Positions 19,944 through 28,733 of a stretch of DNA of 64,000 nucleotides are shown here, one piece after another (the stretch's first letter is position 1; every line of letters starts with the position of its first letter). The DNA lies in contig JAIPFF010000013.1 in the NCBI GenBank assembly GCA_021736785.1, forward strand, positions 43,936 through 107,935, written 5' to 3'. This DNA comes from Thiohalocapsa sp. GTDB taxonomy: Bacteria; Pseudomonadota; Gammaproteobacteria; Chromatiales; Chromatiaceae. The notes beneath the pieces were generated by a model, which saw nothing but the letters and a program-made list of their open reading frames with translations, was not told the DNA's origin and searched no databases. The position numbers and the translations under genes are program-made.

Positions 19944-21326
19944 TCAGGACTTGGGCAGCGTGCCGAGGAAGTTGCCGCCGGTCATCGATTCGGCGTCGGC
20001 CTGCGTGCGAATGCGCCGGTCGAGCAGCTCGCGAATCACTGCGTAGGCGATACCGAGCAATAGACCGAGGAGGGCCGCAAGCAGCAGCGTGCGCGACTTG
20101 CTGGTGCCGCTGCCTTGCGCCGGAACCAGGGCCGGGTTCAGCACTTGAACGTTGGTTTGCGTCAAGCGGCCCCGGGTGCGGAACTGGTTGTAGCGTGCCA
20201 ATCCCTGGTCGTAGTTGCTCTGCGCACTCCGCTGCTCCTCGATCAGCACCGACAGTTGATCGCGAGCCTGCTTCATGCTCATGATCTTGGCTTCGTGGTC
20301 TTTCTCGGTCTCGAGATACGCCTCCGCCCGGGTGCGGGCCTGGTCCAACTGATTCTCTATGCTGCCGACGATGGCATTGATCTCGCCGGCCAAGCGGGCG
20401 CGCAGCGCTTCAACCTCGCGCAGCGTGCTCTGGTATTGCGGGTGATTGCGGCCCAGATCCTGGCGAATTTGAGCGAATTCGCTCTCCTTGGCATTCAGCT
20501 CACGCTTCACGTCGCGGACCGCATCGTTGGTCAGCACTTCGGGCAGTCCTTCCAGGGAGCCGCCGCCGTCGCGCACTTCTTCGAGCCGCTGCAGCCTCGC
20601 CTCGAGGGCGCGGTATTCCGATTCGGCGTCCACGCGGCGGCTCAGGAGCTCCTGCAACCGGGCTGCTTCCAGGTCCAGGCGGTCGTCGGTGACGATGATG
20701 TCGTGCTCACGCTCGTACGCCGTCAACTGGTTTTGGGCGTCCACGACATTCTGCCGCAACTCGGCGAGCAGGCGCTCGAACCCCTGTGCCTCGCGCTGAA
20801 CCGGCTGGGTGTTCATTTCGAGCTTGATCTGCTCGTAGGCGGCGGCAAAGGCATTGGCCAGCTGCGCGGCCTGCTCGGGGTCTGCGGAACGGTAGGCGAC
20901 CTCGACCAAGCGGCTGTTTTTCCCGGGTGTCACGCTGAGCTCGCTCAACAACCGCCCGCCGATCCAATTCTTGATATCGCCGCCGGCTGGGCTTGCTTCA
21001 AAGGCCTTTTGCCACTCCGGGGCCGCGTCGAGGTCGAGGTTCTCCACCACCCGATCCGCAACTCGGCGACTGGCGATGATGCCGAGCTGCGTGGTGAGGT
21101 AATCATCCTGCAGGCCGGCCGCCAATTGCGACGTCGGATCCTCGCTGCTGTTCAGCGGGCCTTGGAAATCGATCAAGACGGTCGCGCGCGCCGTGTAGAC
21201 GGTCGGCTCGTTGAAGGACAACGCCGCGGCGACGGCGACGGAGACCGCCGTGATCAGCACGATCGCCCAGCGTCGGTCCCACAATGATGTCAAAAAGCCA
21301 CTGAAAGTGATCGTACTGTGGTCCAT
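19944..21326 (-). CDS. Wzz/EpsF-type polysaccharide chain-length determinant
   Basis: A 460-aa inner-membrane polysaccharide co-polymerase: N-terminal helix (residues ~18-38), a long periplasmic coiled-coil region ('LLAELRQNVVDAQNQLTAYERE', 'LEARLQRLEEVRDGG') and a C-terminal helix ('LLLAALLGLLLGIAYAVI'). The Wzz N-motif and the GNVR-like block 'VTPGKNSRLVEVAYRSADPEQAAQLANAFA' are clear, resembling EpsF/ExoP-like proteins. There is no Walker box, so it lacks a fused BY-kinase. Unusually it stands alone, with no polymerase, flippase or kinase beside it; the nearest polysaccharide gene is the GT2 30 kb away. Confidence 0.85.
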   Translation of the reverse strand: MDHSTITFSGFLTSLWDRRWAIVLITAVSVAVAAALSFNEPTVYTARATVLIDFQGPLNSSEDPTSQLAAGLQDDYLTTQLGIIASRRVADRVVENLDLDAAPEWQKAFEASPAGGDIKNWIGGRLLSELSVTPGKNSRLVEVAYRSADPEQAAQLANAFAAAYEQIKLEMNTQPVQREAQGFERLLAELRQNVVDAQNQLTAYEREHDIIVTDDRLDLEAARLQELLSRRVDAESEYRALEARLQRLEEVRDGGGSLEGLPEVLTNDAVRDVKRELNAKESEFAQIRQDLGRNHPQYQSTLREVEALRARLAGEINAIVGSIENQLDQARTRAEAYLETEKDHEAKIMSMKQARDQLSVLIEEQRSAQSNYDQGLARYNQFRTRGRLTQTNVQVLNPALVPAQGSGTSKSRTLLLAALLGLLLGIAYAVIRELLDRRIRTQADAESMTGGNFLGTLPKS

Positions 21327-22077
21327 GGAAATGATTAGCCTCTTACAGCAAAGTTCAATGTTAATGCCCGGCGATCGCTATGAAACCGGCCGAGCCGCAG
21401 CCCGGAATGCCCTGCCGGGCAGCGGACTTCCCCCGATCAGTGCTGCCAATCCGCCCGGCGTCGGGCAGCGCCCGGTGAGCGCGGTGCCGACCGGGGCCGG
21501 GCGGCAAGCGGGCGCCGTTTCGCTGCCCGCGAAAGTATCCGCACACGGCTGTCCCGCTGCCGCGCATGGCGGGCGAGTCGTGACCGGCTCGTTTTTCTGC
21601 GAATCGCCGGGACGGCAGCGGCGCCTGCCTCGATTCGTATGGCACCGGGTCATTTGGCGCGGATCCGCCTGCGTTCAGCCATCCCGTGAGGGGACGGAAA
21701 AAGCCCGAGGCCAGTGCGGATTGCAAAACCCGCGACTTTAAGTGGTAAACTAAGCAAAGTTCATGCCTGATAAGGCGTCGAGCGCACCCGCCGGGCAGCG
21801 CAATTTCATCCCGCACGTTTAACGACAATAGCCTAGCCGATTCCATCACTGATTGGACAACGCATGTCGCAGTTTCGCCAACTGCCGCGTCGTGGCTCAC
21901 CCGTATACTCTCGATCTGCAATGCGGCCTCGTGTCGCAGGCGCGCGGGCGACGCGCTCGGGCACGGACAGGACCTTTAACCGGTTGAAACAGGCCGTAGT
22001 TGCGAGGCCGCGGATCGTTCCGGCGCCGCTGTGCCCGGAGCGCGGCCGCTGCGAGCGGGCTATTTGGAGGTGCGATC
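21327..22077. other. 750-bp intergenic region, no gene supported
   Basis: The region sits between divergent genes: the Wzz-like gene (minus) and the DUF5706 gene (plus). Open frames here lack family features. Bases ~21720-21780 are visibly AT-richer than the surroundings ('gactttaagtggtaaactaagc') and may hold a promoter. An 11-bp direct repeat AGCAAAGTTCA occurs near 21348 and near 21754. The strong ribosome site GGAGGT at the right end belongs to the DUF5706 gene. Confidence 0.45.
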
Positions 22078-22635
22078 TTGAACGACACGACGACATCGGC
22101 CCGGGATGATTTCGACGCCGTGACGGCCAGATCATCCGTCGACTACATGCTGCGGACTACGCAGCAGGCGCAGATGCAAATGGCGATGTTGGCAGATCAA
22201 AAAGCGAGCGTGGTCATGAGCGTCGCGTTCGTTCTCCTGTCGGTCAGCGCCGGGACACTGAGCGGCGATTCGCTGTCGCCGGTATTGCTGACGGTGGTCG
22301 TCACTTCGGGACTGTCGGCCGCATTTGCGCTGCTGGCGCTGCTGCCGAGTCGCTCGGTCAACGGCACCCGGGCCGACGGGGGCGGGATCAATCCATTGTT
22401 CTTCGGCAGCTTTCGCCAGTTGGATCTGACGGGCTACGAGCGCCACATGGCCATGCTGATGAGCAGCGACGCGGCCGTATATCGGACGATTTCGCGCGAT
22501 ATCTACTTCTCGGGGGCGGTGCTGCGGCGCAAATACCGCCTGCTCAGATACAGCTATCTCGCGCTGCTGGCCGGATTGATCGGCAGTCTCGCGATGGCGG
22601 CATCTTGGCTGGCGCTGACCGGGTCTGTGCTCTGA
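22078..22635 (+). CDS. DUF5706 / PycTM-like membrane protein
   Basis: A 185-aa protein starting at TTG 22078, supported by GGAGGTG with ideal spacing; the track's GTG start is too early. Two helices near residues 40-85 ('SVVMSVAFVLLSVSAGTL', 'LTVVVTSGLSAAFALLALL') and one at the C-terminus. 'MLRTTQQAQMQMAMLADQKAS', 'NPLFFGSFRQL' and 'LRRKYRLLRYSYLALLAGLIGS' match the DUF5706 fold, which includes the Pycsar effector PycTM, a membrane-disrupting protein triggered by cCMP/cUMP. No pyrimidine cyclase gene is adjacent, so a Pycsar role is not supported here; many DUF5706 proteins stand alone with unknown function. Confidence 0.7.
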   Translation: MNDTTTSARDDFDAVTARSSVDYMLRTTQQAQMQMAMLADQKASVVMSVAFVLLSVSAGTLSGDSLSPVLLTVVVTSGLSAAFALLALLPSRSVNGTRADGGGINPLFFGSFRQLDLTGYERHMAMLMSSDAAVYRTISRDIYFSGAVLRRKYRLLRYSYLALLAGLIGSLAMAASWLALTGSVL

Positions 22636-22658
22636 TCCGGCGGTCCTGGCGCCTACGC

Positions 22659-23585
22659 TCAGAAGCGGCAGAAGCTCTCGCCGCCGTGCTCGATCCAGCC
22701 GTGAATCATCTTCGGGGTCGTCATGCCGCTTGCGCAGTTGCCGTGGCGGTCGATGCAAATTGCACCGCCGCGGCCGTTGACCTTGCGCCGTAAGTAGCCA
22801 ATGCCGAAGTCGACGGCGTCGCGTGCGTCGGCGTCGCGGAATTCCACGGCATCGGCGATGGTCTTCGCGAATACCGTGCGCATGAACTCCTCGCCGTAAC
22901 CGGTTGCGGAGACGGCGCAGGTCTCGTTGTCGGCGTAGACGCCGGCACCGATGATCGGCGAGTCGCCGACACGGCCCATGCGTTTGTTGACGATGCCCCC
23001 GGTGGAGGTCGCCGCGGCCAGGTCGCCGTTGCTGTCGCGGGCCACCGCGCCGATGGTTCCGTACTTCTGCGCGTCGCCGTCGGCGTCGTGGTCGAGCATG
23101 ATGCGCCCGCGAAGGCGTGCCTCGTCCAATTGCCGGATGCGGTCGGGCGTGAAGAAGTAGTGGTCGGGTGTCAGCTCCATGCCGCAGTGCTGCGCGAAGT
23201 GCAGGGCGCCCTCGCCGATCAACAGGACATGCTCGCTGCCGTCCATGACCAGCCGTGCGAGTTGCACGGGGTTGGCGATATTGCCGATTGCCGCCACCGC
23301 GCCGGCGCTGAGATCGCGGCCGTCCATGATGCCGGCATCCATCTCGACCTTGCCGTTCTCGTTCAGGACCGAGCCGCAGCCGGCGTTGAACAGCGGGTCG
23401 TCCTCCAGCAGCGACGCGCAGGTTTCCACCGCCTCCACGGCGGTTGCGCCCCGGGACAGGGCGTCGCGGCCGTACTCGAGGATCACGCGGATGCTCTCCA
23501 GATAGCGCACCGCGATGCGCTCGTCCTTGACGTTGTCGAGGGCACCGGCGCCGCCGTGGATCATCAGTGAGAAGTCGTTTCGCAT
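22659..23585 (-). CDS. Isoaspartyl peptidase / L-asparaginase, plant type (Ntn hydrolase)
   Basis: Ntn-family threonine hydrolase that cleaves beta-aspartyl (isoaspartyl) peptides or asparagine. Started at ATG 23585 it is 308 aa. 'LMIHGGAGALDN' is the N-terminal signature, 'NAGCGSVLNENGKVEMDAGIM' the substrate region, and 'KYGTIGAVARD' carries the autoprocessing nucleophile Thr177, where the chain would split into alpha and beta subunits. 'GGIVNKRMGRVGDSPIIGAG' follows. Length and motifs are normal, so it should be active. It is third in a same-strand row with an ATP-grasp enzyme and an unknown protein. Confidence 0.9.
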   Translation of the reverse strand: MRNDFSLMIHGGAGALDNVKDERIAVRYLESIRVILEYGRDALSRGATAVEAVETCASLLEDDPLFNAGCGSVLNENGKVEMDAGIMDGRDLSAGAVAAIGNIANPVQLARLVMDGSEHVLLIGEGALHFAQHCGMELTPDHYFFTPDRIRQLDEARLRGRIMLDHDADGDAQKYGTIGAVARDSNGDLAAATSTGGIVNKRMGRVGDSPIIGAGVYADNETCAVSATGYGEEFMRTVFAKTIADAVEFRDADARDAVDFGIGYLRRKVNGRGGAICIDRHGNCASGMTTPKMIHGWIEHGGESFCRF

Positions 23586-23759
23586 GCGCAAACTGTTGGG
23601 GCGATGGGGCGGAATGTCGAGGCACACGTGGCGCGGCCGCTGCGGCTGCCGCACGGGAGACGGCGTTTGCAGTGCGGTTGCCGGCGCGCCGCGCGGCGCC
23701 GAATGCCGGTCGCCCGCGCTCCGACCGGGGCGACAGCCCCGGGCGCCGCGGCATCGGCC

Positions 23760-24890
23760 TCAAAGGCGTGCGCGCAGCTCGCCGGCGATCGCCTGTTGGC
23801 GCTGCTCGTCGCCCGCAATCAAAGCAAGAAATTTGCCGACCTTAATCGGTCCCCAGTTGATCAGGACGACGCCCTCGCCGGTGGCCGGGTCGAGCTCCAG
23901 GCCGCCGAGATCGAGGTCGGCGAGGCGCCTGTGCCGCGTCTTGAACACCTGCGCCAGCCAGCGGTTGACGCCGAGCTTCTTCGCCACTGCGGTCGGATAC
24001 GAGGCGCCGTTGAAACGCGGATTACACTCGATCGCCAAATGCCGCGTCTCTCCCGCATGCTCGAGCACGGCGACGTCGAAAGCGAACACGCCGCGCATTC
24101 CCTCGGCATGTAGCCATCGCGCCATGGGCTCGACGCAGTCCCAGGGCTCGCAGCGGGCCGGGAAGCGGTTGCCCTGATGCACGCAGCCGTCGAGGACTTG
24201 CTCCGTGGCGGCGTAGCGGCTGAGCGTTTCGCCTTCGACTTCGTACTGCAGGTTCAGGAAAACGTCCGTGGCGACCTCTTCCTGAATCTGTACCGGGGTG
24301 CCGGCGGGATAGCGCTGCATGGCCGCCGCCAGCGCTGCCTTGTCCGCGCAGCGGTAGATCCCGACCCCCGACACGGACACGGCAGCCTTGAGATAGCAGG
24401 GATAGGGCGCCTGCTCGACGTCCGCCGGCGTGATGTCCTCGACCCGGGCGAAGCGCCGCGTGACCGGCACCGGAACCCCGAGCGCCTCGGCGGCCTGCAT
24501 GAACCGGTTCTTGCAGTTGATGTGCTCGACGACGCCGAACCAGCGCCGGTCCGGACGGACGCGCTGCTCGCCGTCGCCGAAGAAGAACACCGAGACCGCG
24601 TGCTCGCGATGCTCCGCGAGCACGCCGTGCGAGGTATCCCAGACCACCTCGTTGCAGTGGTCGAGGCCGATCCGGGCATAATGCGCCCGAATCGAAGGCC
24701 ATTCGGAGCGCAGTTCGGGGTGGAGCTGAATGACGTCGCCCGGCTCGGTGGCACCGAGGGCACGCCCCGAATAGAGATGGTTGCCGGTGACGCCTTCGGC
24801 CGTGCAGCCCATGATGTCGTGGTTGAAGATCCGCCTCGCGGCGGCTGCCGCCGAGTCTCCGGCGGCAGGAGTTACCGAAACCGCAGCCAT
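23760..24890 (-). CDS. Uncharacterised ATP-grasp family ligase
   Basis: A 376-aa protein. ATG 24890 is chosen because GGAGGGA lies 7 nt upstream; the track's GTG is two codons earlier. 'CKNRFMQAAEALGVPVPVTRR' starts the ATP-grasp domain, 'YPCYLKAAVSVSGVGIYRC' carries the first ATP-binding lysine and loop, 'VQIQEEVATDVFLNLQYEVEGE' the second block, and 'RGVFAFDVAVLE...LAIECNPRFNG' the metal-binding Glu and Asn. Such enzymes join a carboxylate to an amine through acyl phosphate. No Mur-ligase domain is present, so it is not cyanophycin synthetase CphA. Substrate unknown. Confidence 0.85.
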   Translation of the reverse strand: MAAVSVTPAAGDSAAAAARRIFNHDIMGCTAEGVTGNHLYSGRALGATEPGDVIQLHPELRSEWPSIRAHYARIGLDHCNEVVWDTSHGVLAEHREHAVSVFFFGDGEQRVRPDRRWFGVVEHINCKNRFMQAAEALGVPVPVTRRFARVEDITPADVEQAPYPCYLKAAVSVSGVGIYRCADKAALAAAMQRYPAGTPVQIQEEVATDVFLNLQYEVEGETLSRYAATEQVLDGCVHQGNRFPARCEPWDCVEPMARWLHAEGMRGVFAFDVAVLEHAGETRHLAIECNPRFNGASYPTAVAKKLGVNRWLAQVFKTRHRRLADLDLGGLELDPATGEGVVLINWGPIKVGKFLALIAGDEQRQQAIAGELRARL

Positions 24891-25057
24891 CCGCACGTCC
24901 CTCCGGGTATCGCTGTTGCAAGCCTCAGCTGCAAATTGGATGCCATGGGAAAGCCCGGTGTTTGCGGGCCTCGGGTGGGCGGTGACTGTGCGTCACGGGG
25001 CGGCGGCGCACTGCGCTGGTGCAGGCCGGGACGGAGGCCGCCACCGGCCCCGAGCGC

Positions 25058-25092
25058 CAGCCGTCAGACGTCAGCCGTCAGCCGTCAGCCGT
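25058..25092. repeat. Five tandem 7-bp units (CAGCCGT)
   Basis: CAGCCGT, CAGACGT, CAGCCGT, CAGCCGT, CAGCCGT in direct succession. The array spans the stop codon of the adjacent minus-strand gene (its TGA is 25085-25087), so unit gain or loss would alter the C-terminus or 3' end of that gene. Confidence 0.8.
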
Positions 25093-25990
25093 CGAGGAAG
25101 CTACGCCGGAAGCGGTGACACTGATCGATGAGCTCGCGGGCGCTTTTCGGCATCGGCACTCGGGCGCGCACGATATGCGTGACCAGCGCGGTGCCGGCCT
25201 TCAGGATACGGTTGCACTCCTGGGCCTGATGGATCTCCGACATCGACGGCGCCGGCGGCAGCTTCGGCTGAATGGTGCGCAATCGGTCGGAGGCGACGAC
25301 GAAGGCGGGCCAGACGTCGAAGATGACCGGGTCGGTGCGCAGGATCTCGCACTTGCGCTTGGCCGCCTCGCCGAATTCCTGCAACAGCGGGCCGACGTTC
25401 GGGATCTGGCGGCTGTCTTCGAAGGTCGCCCGCAGCGTCATGGTGATGCGGTCGATATCGCGCATCGTCTGGGCGATCTTGATATAGCGGTTCTCGTAGA
25501 ACGAGGCGATGGGCTGGGTGAAGGCCTTGAAGGGCTCGCCCCAGAGCTCGTCGATCCCTTCATCGCCGCCGCGGTGGCGCACCATGTGCCCCAGCTCGAG
25601 GGCCTCGCGCAGGTAGCTGCCGCATTCGCGCATCAGCGCATCGTCGTATTCCACCTCCACGCCGTCGGCCTGCAACTCGACCAGTTTGGTGAAGATGCCG
25701 GCCGCGCGGTTGAACAGGGCGCCGGCGAGCATGGCGCCGTTGACGCGCTTGCGGTCGAGATCCGTCTCGCGCTCGTAGGCGACGCGTGCCTCGGCGAGCC
25801 GAATGCCGGGGATGTTGATACCGTGCTCGACGTGATTGAACAGACGCCTGGTCAGCGCCTCGATCAGACCCTTCTTGGCCTCGAGGCTCTCCGGCGGCGG
25901 CTCGTAATACTTGATCCAGTATCCGTCGTAATAGACGCAGGTACGGCCGTCGATCTCGGCGATCGTTCCGTTCTCGATGTCCTGGGTCAT
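25085..25990 (-). CDS. Unknown 301-aa helical protein, first gene of the ATP-grasp cluster
   Basis: The true start is ATG 25990 ('MTQDIENGTIAEIDGRTC'); the track's longer frame runs into the divergent transglycosylase region. A distinctive N-terminus 'TCVYYDGYWIKYYEPP' is followed by a mostly helical body ('LIEALTRRLFNHVEHGINIPG', 'DALMRECGSYLREALELGHM', 'FYENRYIKIAQTMRDIDRI'). No signal, membrane segment or known catalytic motif is seen. The motif-like, aromatic-rich N-terminus suggests a conserved family that I cannot name. Same strand as the ATP-grasp gene, 194 bp upstream of it, so probably functionally linked. Confidence 0.7.
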   Translation of the reverse strand: MTQDIENGTIAEIDGRTCVYYDGYWIKYYEPPPESLEAKKGLIEALTRRLFNHVEHGINIPGIRLAEARVAYERETDLDRKRVNGAMLAGALFNRAAGIFTKLVELQADGVEVEYDDALMRECGSYLREALELGHMVRHRGGDEGIDELWGEPFKAFTQPIASFYENRYIKIAQTMRDIDRITMTLRATFEDSRQIPNVGPLLQEFGEAAKRKCEILRTDPVIFDVWPAFVVASDRLRTIQPKLPPAPSMSEIHQAQECNRILKAGTALVTHIVRARVPMPKSARELIDQCHRFRRSFLDG

Positions 25991-26220
25991 GGGTCGTGGA
26001 CAGCGCTCCGGAGCTCGGGCGGCAGCGCAGCGATCGTGCCGCGGTCGTTGGCGTGGGTCGTCGGCATTGTCGACCCCGGTTGCCGGCCAATGCAAGCGGG
26101 CGTTGCCGGCGTGCGCGCTGATTTGGCCCGCGTCGACGCCCGAGCGTATGATGGCGCATCGGCGTCGCGGCGCGGCTGTAGGGTGTTCGACCTCACGCGC
26201 CACAACGAGAGGCCGGCACG

Positions 26221-27063
26221 GTGGGCCGACAGACGATGACAGGATTCTTCTACGCAAGGCGCTTCGGCGCCGGACCGCTCGCGGCCCGAAGGCGCATGCG
26301 CCGCGGGCCGCTGCTCGGGTTGCTCTGCTGCATGGCATTGGCGCTGCAGTGCGCGCCGCTGCCTGCAAGTCAGTCGGTCGCGGCGACGAACGCCGCGCCC
26401 GCGGTCCGCGCGCTGCCGGTGCCGCCGGATGCGCCCAAGCCAAGCCGCACCACCATCAATCAGCTCATCGAGCGCTACGCCGATCGCTACGGCGTCGAGC
26501 GGGATCTGGTGCACGCGGTGGTGCGTGCGGAATCGGCCTACAATCCCCACGCGGTCTCCCATGCCGGTGCCGTCGGCCTGATGCAGGTAATGCCCGAAAC
26601 GGCGTCGGACTACGGCGTGACGTCGGTCGACGCCCTGTTCGACGCGAGCACCAATGTCCGCGTCGGTGTCCGCCATCTCAAGCGCTTGCTGAACCGCTAC
26701 GGCATCGGAAAGGCGGTGATGGCCTACAACGCGGGCGAGGGGGCGCTCGAGCGCCACAACGGCTTCGTCACCTACGCCGAGACCCAGCGCTACACGCACC
26801 GGGTGCTGACCCAGTATCTCCAGAAGAAGGGCGTGTCCCCCTATTCACTGCGCGCACGCGAGGTGACGGGCATCACACTCACGCCGGCCATGGCACAGGC
26901 GCGCTCGTCGGGCAGCGGAGGAGCGCGCCGGGTCGATGTTTCGCGCCTGTCGCTGCGGATCCGTCCGTCGCTGACCGATCGCGCGCTGTCGCCGTCGATG
27001 CACAGCGTCGGTCCCGAGAGCAAGCCGATGTTCGTCCTCGAGCGGCCCACGGCCCTGGATTAG
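26221..27063 (+). CDS. Lytic transglycosylase, SLT domain (MltE/Slt70-like)
   Basis: Periplasmic peptidoglycan lyase cutting between MurNAc and GlcNAc to leave 1,6-anhydro ends. The 280-aa protein has an Arg-rich N-terminus and a signal segment with cysteines ('LLGLLCCMALALQCAP') that may act as a lipobox. The SLT domain (about 77-200) has catalytic Glu104 ('VVRAESAYNPHA'), 'GAVGLMQVMPETA' and 'AVMAYNAGEGALERHNG'. The C-terminal ~70 residues are low-complexity and basic. GTG 26221 is preferred because GAGAGG is 8 nt upstream; ATG 26236 is an alternative. Divergent from the 301-aa gene. Confidence 0.9.
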   Translation: MGRQTMTGFFYARRFGAGPLAARRRMRRGPLLGLLCCMALALQCAPLPASQSVAATNAAPAVRALPVPPDAPKPSRTTINQLIERYADRYGVERDLVHAVVRAESAYNPHAVSHAGAVGLMQVMPETASDYGVTSVDALFDASTNVRVGVRHLKRLLNRYGIGKAVMAYNAGEGALERHNGFVTYAETQRYTHRVLTQYLQKKGVSPYSLRAREVTGITLTPAMAQARSSGSGGARRVDVSRLSLRIRPSLTDRALSPSMHSVGPESKPMFVLERPTALD

Positions 27064-27269
27064 CGCCTCGCGCTCCCCGCTGCCGACAGGCCGCGGGGCC
27101 CGGCCGGTGCACCCGGCAGCACCCCTCGGCGGTTCTCGCTCGATCGGCGGCACGCCGGTTCCCCGCATCGGGGCGGTCATGGCCCTCGGCGAGGAGCGCG
27201 CCCGTCGCCGCCGGTCGAGGGAGCGCGCCGCGTCGGCGGCAACGGCTCGGCAAATGGCCCGCGCCGGTA

Positions 27270-28559
27270 TCAGATCAATAGCCCGACCACGGCTCCCGTC
27301 ATCAGGGTTGCCATCGTGCCCGCCAGAATCGAGCGCAGGCCGAGCCCGACGATCTCGGAGCGCCGCTCGGGGGCCATCCCGCCCAGGCCGCCGATCATGA
27401 TGCCCAGGCTGCCGAAGTTGGCGAAGCCGCACAGCGCGTAGGTCATGATCAGCCTGCTGCGCTCGCTCAGCGCTTCGTTCGGCAGCGCGGCCAGCTGCAG
27501 GTAGGCCAATAGCTCGTTGAGCACCGTCTTGATGCCCATCAGCTGTCCGGCGATCGCCGCTTCGCTCCAAGGAATGCCGATCAGCCACACCACCGGCGCG
27601 AACAGCCAGCCGAGCAATCGCTCCAATGTCAGCGCCGCGCCCGCGACCGCGGGCAACAGGCCCAGCAATTCGTTTGCGATGCTGACCAGCGCGACCATGA
27701 CCACCAGCATCGCGATGATATTGAGCATCAGCGGAATGGCGTCCAGCGTGCCGCGCGTGACCGCGTCCATTGCACTGTCTGCCGTCTGCGCCAGCGGCCG
27801 CGTCTCGACGCCGTCGCGATCCCCCTCGCCGGACCGGATTCCGGCCGAGCGCGACGGCGGAATGAGCACGCCGGCAACCACCAGCGCCGCCGGTGCGTTG
27901 ATCAGCGAGGCGGTCAGAATATGGCCCATCGCGTTCGGCACCGCGGCGCCGATCAGCGATGCGTACAGCACCATGACGGTGCCGGCGATGGTTGCCATGC
28001 CGGTGGTCATCAGCGCAAACAACTCGCCGCGCTCCAGAGTCTTTAGGTACGGCTTGATCAGCAGCGGCGACTCCACCATGCCGATGAAGATGTTGGCCGC
28101 GGCGCCGAGACCGAGCGCGCCGCCGATGCCGAGGGTGCGGCGCAGCAGCCAGGCCAGAGCCCGCACCAGCAGCGGCAGCACGCGCCAGTAGAACAGCAGC
28201 GCCGACAGCGCGCCGATGACCAGCACCAGCGGCAGCGCGCGAAACGCGAGCACGAAACTGTTCTGCGGGTAGCGTGTCTCGTAGGGTGGCTCGGCGCCGC
28301 CGAGATGCCCGAAGACGAAGCTCGTGCCCGCTTCGGTAGCGCGCTGCAGGGCCAGCACCGCGTCGTTGATGGCGACGAACAGGGCCTGCGCCGGCGGCAG
28401 TTTCAACAGCAGCAAGGCGAGCAGCAATTGCAGCGCGAGGCCGACGACGACGAGCCGCACCGGCACGCGGCGGCGGTCCTCGCTCAGCAGCCAGGCCAGC
28501 ACAAGAATCGCGAAGATGCCCGAGAGGCCCTGCAGAGAGTGAGCGGCGGCTGCATGCAT
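27270..28559 (-). CDS. nupC: Concentrative nucleoside transporter, NupC/CNT family
   Basis: Inner-membrane symporter for nucleosides. From ATG 28559 the protein is 429 aa with about ten hydrophobic segments. The family core 'LGLGAAANIFIGMVESPLLIKPYL' and 'ELFALMTTGMATIAGTVMVLYASL' carry the nucleoside- and cation-binding residues. 'LINAPAALVVAGVLIPP' and the C-terminal 'LIMTYALCGFANFGSLGIMIGGLGGMAPERR' are typical of the family. The central cytoplasmic loop ('SGEGDRDGVETRPLAQTADSA') fits CNT. It stands alone. The track's TTG start is eight codons earlier; no clear ribosome site separates the two. Confidence 0.92.
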   Translation of the reverse strand: MHAAAAHSLQGLSGIFAILVLAWLLSEDRRRVPVRLVVVGLALQLLLALLLLKLPPAQALFVAINDAVLALQRATEAGTSFVFGHLGGAEPPYETRYPQNSFVLAFRALPLVLVIGALSALLFYWRVLPLLVRALAWLLRRTLGIGGALGLGAAANIFIGMVESPLLIKPYLKTLERGELFALMTTGMATIAGTVMVLYASLIGAAVPNAMGHILTASLINAPAALVVAGVLIPPSRSAGIRSGEGDRDGVETRPLAQTADSAMDAVTRGTLDAIPLMLNIIAMLVVMVALVSIANELLGLLPAVAGAALTLERLLGWLFAPVVWLIGIPWSEAAIAGQLMGIKTVLNELLAYLQLAALPNEALSERSRLIMTYALCGFANFGSLGIMIGGLGGMAPERRSEIVGLGLRSILAGTMATLMTGAVVGLLI

Positions 28560-28733
28560 CGTTTCGGGGGCTGCGGCGGTCAAAGAGTTTGGGCGGTGCC
28601 CGGCGCGCTAGTCTAACCCCAACGCGCGCCGCGCAACTGTACCGCCGTATGCAGTCCCGCCGATCCGCCACGCGTTGAAAACAGCCTTGGAACTGCGCAC
28701 AATCGGCGCCCATCAACCACCGGAGAAGTCACC

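Noticed and set aside
21361-21921. 186-aa minus ORF between the Wzz-like and DUF5706 genes
   Set aside because: Low-quality composition, no ribosome site and no recognisable domain; it also crosses the AT-rich promoter-like stretch.
22078-22635. Complete Pycsar defence system
   Set aside because: Only the effector-like DUF5706 protein is present; neighbours are an asparaginase-like gene and a Wzz-like gene, with no cyclase.
22659-24890. Cyanophycin synthesis locus
   Set aside because: The ATP-grasp protein has no Mur-ligase domain and is far too short for CphA; no cyanophycinase-type serine hydrolase is present.
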